From contig NZ_JANZYP010000037.1 of assembly GCF_025506355.1 (NCBI RefSeq), positions 1 through 64,000 of the forward strand: 64,000 nt of DNA, written 5' to 3'. A program made the translations under genes and the position numbers. This DNA comes from Sphaerisporangium corydalis. Its GTDB lineage: Bacteria; Actinomycetota; Actinomycetes; Streptosporangiales; Streptosporangiaceae. This document shows positions 58,269-64,000 of the stretch, piece after piece (the first letter of the stretch is position 1; every line of letters starts with the position of its first letter). The notes beneath the pieces were generated by a model. The model saw nothing but the letters and a program-made list of their open reading frames with translations, did not search any database and was not told the DNA's origin.

Positions 58269-60365
58269 ATGACACGACCAGAGCATATTGGGTGGGCGCC
58301 GTGGGGCGCGTACGCCAAGTGGGTCACGATCACGGTCGCCGTGATCCTCTCCGGCCTCGCGCTCGGGTTCGGCGGCGCTTCTGAGGTCAGCGCCGATCCG
58401 GCCGCCGCGCTCCCGAAGGGCGCCGAGTCGGCCACCGCCATCCGGCTGCAGCAGCGCCTCCCGAGCGGGCAGCTCCTGCCCGCCCTGGTCGTCTACAGCC
58501 GGGCCGGCGGGCTCACCGGTCAGGACCGGGCCGCGATCACCGGCGACGCCGGCCGGCTCGCCGCCCTGGCCGAAGGCCGCCGACTGCCCCCGCCCAGGTT
58601 CGGGCCGGACGGGGACGTGGCGCTGGTGACCGTGCCGCTCGACGGCTCGCTCTCCAACGCGGAGCTGACCGAGGTGGTCGGCCGGATCAGGGCCGAGGGC
58701 CGCCAGGGCCTGCCCGCCGGCGCCCGGGTCGAGGTGACCGGCGGCGCCGGCTTCAAGGTCGACCTCGCCGCGGTCTTCAAGGGCGCCGACATCACCCTGC
58801 TCGCCGTCACGGCCGGGGTGGTCGCCCTGCTCCTGCTCCTGACCTACCGCAGCCCCTGGCTGTGGCTGGTTCCCCTGACCGTCATCGGGGTCGCCGACCG
58901 GGTCGCCGGCGAGATCGTCGCCGTGCTCACCCGCACCACCGGCCTGACCGTGGACGACTCCACCTTGGGCATCACCTCGGTGCTGGTCTTCGGCGCGGGC
59001 ACGAACTACGCCCTGCTGCTCATCGCCCGCTACCGCGAGCAGCTCCGCCTGCACGGCGACCGCCACGTGGCGATGACCGGGGCGGTCCGCTCGGCGGCGC
59101 CCGCGATCCTGGCGAGCTCCGCCACGGTGACCCTCGCGCTGGGGACGCTGGCCTTCGCGGCCTCGCCGTTCAACCGCGCCATCGGCATGGCCGGCGCCAT
59201 CGGCATCGTCACCGCCGTGGCGTTCGCGCTGCTCGTCCTCCCGGCCGCGATGGTGCTCTTCGGCCGGGGCCTTTTCTGGCCCTTCGCCCCGAAGGTCGGC
59301 CAGGCCGACCCCACCCGCACCGGGCCGTGGTCCCGGATCGGCGCCGCCGTGTCGCGGCGCCCCGCCGTCATGACCGCCGTCAGCCTCGCCGTGCTCGCCG
59401 TCCTGGCCCTCGGGATCGGCGGGGTGCGGAGCGGGCTGTCGCAGACCGAGCGGTTCCGCGACCGGGTGGAGGCCATCACCGGCCAGGAGACGCTGAGCCG
59501 CGCCTTCCCGCCCGGGAGCGCGCAGCCCCTGGTGGTGATCGCGCGCACCTCCGCCGCCGAGGCCGTGCGCGCCGCCGCGTCCGCGATCCCGGGGAACCCG
59601 CGCGTCACCGTCACCGAGCGGACGCCCGAGTACACCCGGGCCGACGTGGTGCTGAAGGCGGAGCCGGGAAGCGACGCCGAGTTCGCCGCCATCAGGGACC
59701 TGCGCGCGGCCGTGCACGCCGTGCCGGGCGCCTCGGCGGTCGTGGGCGGTCCCGCCGCCGCCGACCTGGACGAACGGGACGCCGCCGTCCGCGACCAGAA
59801 GCTGATCATCCCGCTCGTGCTGGCCGTGGTGCTCCTGGTCCTGCTCCTGCTGCTCCGGTCGGTCGTCGCGGCCGTCACGCTGGTGCTCACCGTCGTGGCC
59901 AGCTTCGCGGCGAGCTTCGGCGCGGGGTGGTTCGCGTTCACCCACTTCTTCGGCTTCCCGGCCCTGGACCTCAGCGTCCCGCTGCTGAGCTTCCTGTTCC
60001 TGGTGGCGCTCGGGGTGGACTACAACATCTTCCTGATCACGCGGGCGAGGGAGGAGACGCCGCGCGCCGGCACCCGGCAGGGCGTGGTCGCGGCGCTGGC
60101 GGTCACCGGGGGAGTGATCACCAGCGCCGGGATCCTGCTGGCGGCGGTGTTCGCCGTGCTCGGGGTGCTGCCGCTCATCACGCTCACCCAGATCGGCGTC
60201 ATCGTCGGCTTCGGGGTGCTGCTCGACACCCTTCTGGTGCGCAGCGTCCTGGTCCCCGCTCTGGTCACGCTGCTCGGCGATCGCTTCTGGTGGCCGGGCG
60301 CCCCCCACCGCGCGGGATCGCCCGGGTCACGGGAGGCCGGCCTGGTGCCTGAGGGCTCCAGGTGA
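58269..60365 (+). CDS. MMPL/RND-family exporter
   Basis: About 698 residues, two halves each with one helix, an outer domain and five to six helices. MMPL landmarks are TVDDSTLGITSVLVFGAGTNYALLLIARYREQL in half 1 and LFLVALGVDYNIFLITRAREE in half 2; these carry the Asp/Tyr pairs that conduct protons. The best start is ATG 58269 (MTRPEHIGW; GAAAGAG box), the ORF being open to 58251. The substrate could be a lipid, antibiotic or solvent. Divergent MarR control suggests a response to a small aromatic or toxic compound. Confidence 0.92.
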   Translation: MTRPEHIGWAPWGAYAKWVTITVAVILSGLALGFGGASEVSADPAAALPKGAESATAIRLQQRLPSGQLLPALVVYSRAGGLTGQDRAAITGDAGRLAALAEGRRLPPPRFGPDGDVALVTVPLDGSLSNAELTEVVGRIRAEGRQGLPAGARVEVTGGAGFKVDLAAVFKGADITLLAVTAGVVALLLLLTYRSPWLWLVPLTVIGVADRVAGEIVAVLTRTTGLTVDDSTLGITSVLVFGAGTNYALLLIARYREQLRLHGDRHVAMTGAVRSAAPAILASSATVTLALGTLAFAASPFNRAIGMAGAIGIVTAVAFALLVLPAAMVLFGRGLFWPFAPKVGQADPTRTGPWSRIGAAVSRRPAVMTAVSLAVLAVLALGIGGVRSGLSQTERFRDRVEAITGQETLSRAFPPGSAQPLVVIARTSAAEAVRAAASAIPGNPRVTVTERTPEYTRADVVLKAEPGSDAEFAAIRDLRAAVHAVPGASAVVGGPAAADLDERDAAVRDQKLIIPLVLAVVLLVLLLLLRSVVAAVTLVLTVVASFAASFGAGWFAFTHFFGFPALDLSVPLLSFLFLVALGVDYNIFLITRAREETPRAGTRQGVVAALAVTGGVITSAGILLAAVFAVLGVLPLITLTQIGVIVGFGVLLDTLLVRSVLVPALVTLLGDRFWWPGAPHRAGSPGSREAGLVPEGSR

Positions 60366-60373
60366 GCGGGATG

Positions 60374-61360
60374 TCAGGCGGGTCCTCCCCGGTCGTGGGG
60401 GGCGTCCCAGTCGGTCGACGGCCCGGCGGGCACGATCCGGTTCGGGTCGATCTGCGGGTGGGTGCCGTAGTAGTGCCGCTTGATGTGGTCGAAGTTCGTC
60501 GTCCCCCCGAACGCGGGGCGCTGGTACAGGTCCCGGGCGTATCCCCACAGGTGGGGATAGTCGACCAGGCGCCGCACATTCGCCTTGAAATGGGTGACGT
60601 AGACCGCGTCGAACCGGGCCAGCGTCACCCACAGCCGTACGTCGGCCTCGGTGAGCCGGTCGCCCAGGAGGTACCGTCGCGTGGCCAGGCGCGCCTCCAG
60701 GTCGTCCAGCGTCGCGAAGAGCTCGGTGACGGCCTCGTCGTAGGCCTCCTGGCCGGTGGCGAACCCGCACCGGTAGACCCCGTTGTTGACCGAGGTGTAG
60801 ATCCGCTCGTTGAGCGCGTCGATCTCCGTCCTCAGGTCCTCGGGGTACAGGTCGACGCCGGTGTCGGCCCACTTCTCGAACTGGGTGCTCAGGTCGATCG
60901 TGATGTCGGGGAAGTTGTTGCTGACGATGTGCCCGTTCTCCCGGTCCCAGAGCACCGGCACCGAGACGTGGCCCTCGTAGCCGGGGTCACTGGCCTCGTA
61001 GGCCTCCCGGAGCAGCGTGAACCCGTTGACGGGATCGGCGGTGTGCCCGGGGCCCTCGCGGAACGCCCAGCCCCGGCCGTCGCGTATCGGGTCAACGAAG
61101 GACAGCGAGACGACGTCCTCCAGCTTCTTCAGCGCCCTGACGATGATGGACCGGTGCGCCCAGGGGCAGGCCGCCGACACGTACAGGTGGTACCGGCCCG
61201 GCTCGGCGCCGTGGCCGCTGGAGCCGTCGGCGGTGATCCGCCCCCTGAAGCTGTACGGCGGCCGGACGAAGGCGCCTTCCGCCGCCGGGGCGGACTTCAG
61301 CCCGTAGTCGCCGTACTTCTCGAAGTCGACCGGGCTCGCCACCGCGGATGTGTCGGTCAC
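60374..61360 (-). CDS. Glutathionyl-hydroquinone reductase (GST superfamily)
   Basis: 328 residues from GTG 61360 (AAAGGA box 8 nt upstream). The N-terminal thioredoxin-like part has YVSAACPWAHRSIIVRALKK, with the catalytic Cys near 63 in the CPWAH motif. The C-terminal helical part has LYPEDLRTEIDALNERIYTSVNNGVYRCGFATGQEAYDEA and TEADVRLWVTLARFDAVY. This is the ECM4/YqjG type, which reduces glutathionyl- (here perhaps mycothiol- or other thiol-) hydroquinones. Its stop is 9 bp from the MMPL stop. Confidence 0.93.
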   Translation of the reverse strand: MTDTSAVASPVDFEKYGDYGLKSAPAAEGAFVRPPYSFRGRITADGSSGHGAEPGRYHLYVSAACPWAHRSIIVRALKKLEDVVSLSFVDPIRDGRGWAFREGPGHTADPVNGFTLLREAYEASDPGYEGHVSVPVLWDRENGHIVSNNFPDITIDLSTQFEKWADTGVDLYPEDLRTEIDALNERIYTSVNNGVYRCGFATGQEAYDEAVTELFATLDDLEARLATRRYLLGDRLTEADVRLWVTLARFDAVYVTHFKANVRRLVDYPHLWGYARDLYQRPAFGGTTNFDHIKRHYYGTHPQIDPNRIVPAGPSTDWDAPHDRGGPA

Positions 61361-62214
61361 CGATTCGTTCCTTTCCCCGGGGAGGTGGTCCGGCACCCCG
61401 GCACGGCCGGGCCACCGCACTCCCTCCATACCATTTACCTATTTGTGCGACTTTCTGGGCATAAAAGACCCAGAACGGGCAAAAGGCTTGCCGCTCATAA
61501 ATGCCGCTAATGAAGCAAATCATCACGCAGGGATGGGCCGGCGCATGGGGTGGTCCGATGGACCGATCCCGCCGATCGCGGAGGCGTGGGACGGCCTGGT
61601 TCGGCGTATGGGGCGCTGGGCCGTAGACTGGGCACGTCACACGTTCATCGAACGTATGATCTAATCATGTCGGCGGAGCCGCACCCCAGCGGGACCGCAG
61701 GCATCAAACTGCATCATGTAGTCGCGGAGCGAACCTGATCGCCCGCCCAGGGCCCTGTGCCCCCCGCGCCACACCGCGCGGGCGGGACCGCGGCGGCCCT
61801 GGCGGACGGGCCGGGGCCGTCCGACACGCTGATTCTAACGACCGGGTGTGCCAACCACTTGGCCAGAGTCATCGTGCCGCACTACGCTTTGTCGCAGATC
61901 ATTCCGCCCTGTGTCCGCGGAGCTTCCTCAAATGGAGGTGGCACCGCCATTGGCACGGGCGTTGACCATGTCAAGCGCGCTGTGGCTTCGCACATCGGCC
62001 GCGCTCGTCGAACCCTTCCGTCCCCACGACGGCGTGTTCGGCGTCCCTGATTTCGCTTCCCTGATCGGCCACCGGTCCGGGTCGTTCAGGTTGTCGCTCC
62101 CCGGCGTCCGTGAACAGCGGACTGTTGTGCCCGATTTCGGGCAGATGTCAGGCGAAAGCGCATGCCTCTCCATGACCGTTCCGGCGCAGGGGTGAGGTTT
62201 TCAAGAGGATGGAA
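61361..62214. other. Long sparse region before the GAF-ANTAR gene
   Basis: About 850 bp with no convincing gene. Seen in it: a hairpin TTCTGGG-N9-CCCAGAA (61453-61475), an AT-richer stretch 61430-61530, palindromes ACGTTC-ATC-GAACGT (61641-61655) and ATGAT-CTA-ATCAT (61656-61668), a TATGAT box (61655-61660), a 23-codon ORF, and a CCCGCCC/GGGCGGG stem just beyond it. Other open frames show no family match. Confidence 0.4.
61667..61738 (+). CDS. Possible leaderless 23-residue ORF
   Basis: A TATGAT -10 box ends 6 nt before ATG 61667, so transcription would begin at or next to the A of the start codon. The frame reads MSAEPHPSGTAGIKLHHV and VAERT, then stops. CCCGCCC shortly after can pair with GGGCGGG, as in an attenuator. 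No -35 box is clear. A leader peptide is possible; the protein matches no family I know. Confidence 0.25.
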   Translation: MSAEPHPSGTAGIKLHHVVAERT

Positions 62215-62919
62215 ATGACACGTATAGATCCGGAGGCCTTGGTCGCGAGCCTGAGGGGCCTGCAGAAGGCCTCTGAGGCGACCGGAGTCGTCCACCACCT
62301 GGAACGCATCGTCCGGGTCGTGGACCGGCTGTTCGGCTACGCCGGAGCCGGCCTGATGTTCGCCGACGAGGGCAAGGCCCTGCGGTACCTCGTGACGACC
62401 GACGAGGCCGGGCGCAGCCTCGAGCACGCCCAGGCGGCCGTGGGACGCGGGCCGTGCGTGTCGGCGTTCTTCAACAACGACGCGGTGACCACCCGCGACG
62501 TCCAGACCGACGAGCGGTGGCCCGACCTCGCCGAGTTGCTGCACCCGAGCGTGCGGGCGGTGGCCGGGGTCCCCGTGCGGCTGGGCGGCGGGCCGGTCGG
62601 CACGCTGAACGTCTACCAGGCCGAGCCGCACGACTGGGAGGAGTCCGACACCCAGGCGCTCCTCGCCTACGCGCACGTCATCGAGGAAGTGCTCGCCGCG
62701 GCGGTGAAGGCCGAGGAGAAGAGCGCGCTGGCCGACCAGCTCCAGTACGCGCTCGACTACCGCATCGTCATCGAGCGGGCCATCGGCTACCTCATGGGCA
62801 AGCACGACCTGACCGCGGCCCAGGCGTTCACCGGCCTGCGCAAACGGGCCAGGGACAGCCGCCGCCGCGTCGCCGACCTGGCCGCGGAGATCCTGGGCGA
62901 ACAGGCGCCCCCCGCCTGA
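62215..62919 (+). CDS. GAF-ANTAR putative RNA-binding antiterminator
   Basis: 234 residues. I chose ATG 62215 because AAGAGG lies 6 nt upstream; ATG 62209 abuts that box. GAF domain (about 25-165; RGPCVSAFFNNDAVTTRDVQ, then AVAGVPVRLGGGPVGTLNVY) and a C-terminal ANTAR domain (QLQYALDYRIVIERAIGYLM, then AFTGLRKRARDSRRRVADLA). ANTAR domains bind paired RNA hairpins and prevent termination; GAF supplies the signal. The STAS gene follows 8 bp downstream. Confidence 0.92.
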   Translation: MTRIDPEALVASLRGLQKASEATGVVHHLERIVRVVDRLFGYAGAGLMFADEGKALRYLVTTDEAGRSLEHAQAAVGRGPCVSAFFNNDAVTTRDVQTDERWPDLAELLHPSVRAVAGVPVRLGGGPVGTLNVYQAEPHDWEESDTQALLAYAHVIEEVLAAAVKAEEKSALADQLQYALDYRIVIERAIGYLMGKHDLTAAQAFTGLRKRARDSRRRVADLAAEILGEQAPPA

Positions 62920-62927
62920 GCGGCATC

Positions 62928-63338
62928 ATGATGACGTCACGCGACCCCCGGCCGGGCGCGGCGCTCAGGGTGACCCTGCACGGCGATCTCGACCTCGGCG
63001 GCGCCGCCGAGGTGCGCCGCCGCCTCCCGGTGCTCCTGGCCACGCCCCGGCCGATTCACGTGAAACTCGACCTGGCCGGTGTCACGTTCCTCGACTGCTC
63101 GGGCGCCCGCACGCTGAGGTGGCTGGACGGGCGCGTGAGCGGGCGCGGCGGCACGCTCACGCTCGTCCGGCCCTCCGAGCGGGTCGTGCGCCTCCTCCGG
63201 CTGCTGGACCTCGACCGGGAACTCCGGATCAGCCACGAGGAGGGGGACGGGGTCCCGCCGCAGGACTGGCGGCTCGTCCGTCTCGGGCCGCCCCGCCCGG
63301 ACCCCGAAACGAACCCCGGCCGGCGCGGGCTACTCTGA
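62928..63338 (+). CDS. STAS-domain anti-anti-sigma-like protein
   Basis: 136 residues from ATG 62928 (a second ATG follows directly). STAS pattern: LRVTLHGDLDLGGAAEVRRR, VKLDLAGVTFLDCSGARTLR, then LTLVRPSERVVRLLRLLDL. The usual phospho-Ser context DSSG is DCSG here; the second Ser, the usual target in SpoIIAA-type proteins, remains. It is 8 bp behind the GAF-ANTAR gene, so the two are co-expressed. A C-terminal tail of about 25 residues is Pro/Arg-rich. Confidence 0.88.
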   Translation: MMTSRDPRPGAALRVTLHGDLDLGGAAEVRRRLPVLLATPRPIHVKLDLAGVTFLDCSGARTLRWLDGRVSGRGGTLTLVRPSERVVRLLRLLDLDRELRISHEEGDGVPPQDWRLVRLGPPRPDPETNPGRRGLL

Positions 63339-63344
63339 GCGGTG

Positions 63345-64000
63345 ATGTATCGACTGCTCTTCGCGCAGGTGCTCCGGCGGTACGACGCCGAGACGGTGCA
63401 CCACCTGACCCTCCGCGCGCTCCGGGTCCTCTCCGTCGTCCCCGTCGTCAAGCGCGGCCTCTACCGGAGCCTCGCGCCCCGCGACGAGGCGCTCCGCGTC
63501 CACGCCTTCGGCGTCCACTTCCCGAGCCCCTTCGGGCTCGCGGCGGGCTTCGACAAGGACGCCGCCTGCGTGGAGGCCCTCGCGGCGTTCGGCTTCGGCC
63601 ACGTCGAGGTCGGCACGGTCACCGCCCACGCCCAGCCGGGCAATCCCAAGCCGAGGCTGTTCCGGCTGGTCACCGACCGGGCGATCGTCAACCGCATGGG
63701 CTTCAACAACCTCGGCGCCCAGCGGATGGTCCGGCGCCTGGCCCGGCCGAGGAGCCTGCCCGTCGTCGTCGGCGTCAACATCGGCAAGACCAAGGTCATC
63801 CCCGAGGAGCTGGCGGCGCGCGACTACGCGTCGGCCGCGGCGCGGCTCGCCCCGTTCGCGGACTACCTCGTGGTGAACGTCAGCTCCCCGAACACCCCCG
63901 GCCTGCGTGACCTCCAGGCGGCCGAGCTGCTCAGGCCGCTGCTGACCGAGGTGCGGCGGGCGGCGGGACGCACGCCGCTGCTCGTCAAGATCGCGCCCGA
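63345..64000 (+). CDS. pyrD: Dihydroorotate dehydrogenase (quinone), 5' part
   Basis: 218 residues visible; the gene runs off the right edge. The N-terminal extension [20 protein letters not shown] is the membrane-associating helix of class 2 enzymes. FMN- and orotate-binding segments follow: [61 protein letters not shown] and [14 protein letters not shown], with the catalytic Ser in that last segment. It catalyses the fourth step of pyrimidine synthesis. ATG 63345 was chosen over the adjacent GTG. Confidence 0.96.
   Translation, partial: MYRLLFAQVLRRYDAETVHHLTLRALRVLSVVPVVKRGLYRSLAPRDEALRVHAFGVHFPSPFGLAAGFDKDAACVEALAAFGFGHVEVGTVTAHAQPGNPKPRLFRLVTDRAIVNRMGFNNLGAQRMVRRLARPRSLPVVVGVNIGKTKVIPEELAARDYASAAARLAPFADYLVVNVSSPNTPGLRDLQAAELLRPLLTEVRRAAGRTPLLVKIAP

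Noticed and set aside
61641-61655. LexA (SOS) box
   Set aside because: The palindrome has GTTC-N3-GAAC, the reverse half-site order of the actinobacterial box GAAC-N4-GTTC.
61848-62195. 115-codon frame before the GAF-ANTAR gene
   Set aside because: No ribosome-binding site, irregular codon use and no recognisable domain.

Overview
The window is very GC-rich, codes densely on both strands, uses many GTG starts and carries typical actinobacterial families: an LCP wall ligase, a GAF-ANTAR protein, SpoIIE-type phosphatases with STAS partners, an XRE regulator paired with a small protein, an Rv1733c-like protein, DUF2277 and a secreted two-domain mannanase. This fits a filamentous actinomycete, most likely Streptosporangiales or a relative. 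That placement is inferred from gene content, not from a marker gene. I see no rRNA, tRNA, CRISPR array, intact insertion sequence or phage gene. The region reads as ordinary chromosome with many short operons.

0-16.6 kb: a Ser/Thr kinase; a sulfonate-type ABC operon that ends in its own Rrf2 regulator and starts at a clear promoter with a near-palindromic operator; a GH95 fucosidase; a cytochrome P450 with a perfect inverted repeat at its start; a divergent XRE/small-protein pair; gnd; an LCP protein; and two CNNM/CBS membrane proteins. 16.7-32.4 kb: a copper P1B-ATPase, an EamA transporter, a VOC protein, an RraA-like protein, CsbD, a CopD-CtaG fusion, DedA, a proline-rich membrane protein, an Rv1733c-like plus universal stress protein pair behind a DosR-like box, a PP2C phosphatase, DUF2277, a secreted M28 aminopeptidase and small membrane proteins.

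32.5-50 kb: a GH5/FN3/CBM2 mannanase with LacI-type operators; an LLM oxidoreductase next to a collapsed HxlR gene; kdpFABC-kdpD preceded by an extra micro-ORF and with no kdpE beside it; a copper module (four-TM protein, YcnI, CopC); a small secreted protein; a divergent STAS / GAF-PP2C pair; a VOC protein; a small protein that looks like a Bell-type membrane-helix domain ending in a RHIM-like amyloid motif; and an O-methyltransferase.

50-64 kb: an arabinose-type operon (araA plus a YtfQ/YtfR/YtfT/YjfF-like importer) behind three LacI-type operators, with a 59-bp tandem duplication that creates a 20-codon mini-ORF between the ATPase and the first permease; a secreted Cys-containing protein; a MarR/MMPL divergent pair around a 39-bp inverted repeat; a glutathionyl-hydroquinone reductase; an 850-bp sparse region; GAF-ANTAR and STAS regulators; and the start of pyrD.

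Themes are copper handling split over three loci, plant polysaccharide and pentose use, partner-switching stress control (two PP2C, two STAS, one ANTAR), potassium uptake, and several short tandem duplications. The best candidates for something new are the Bell/RHIM-like protein (48796-49179) and the duplication-born coupled mini-ORF (54756-54818).
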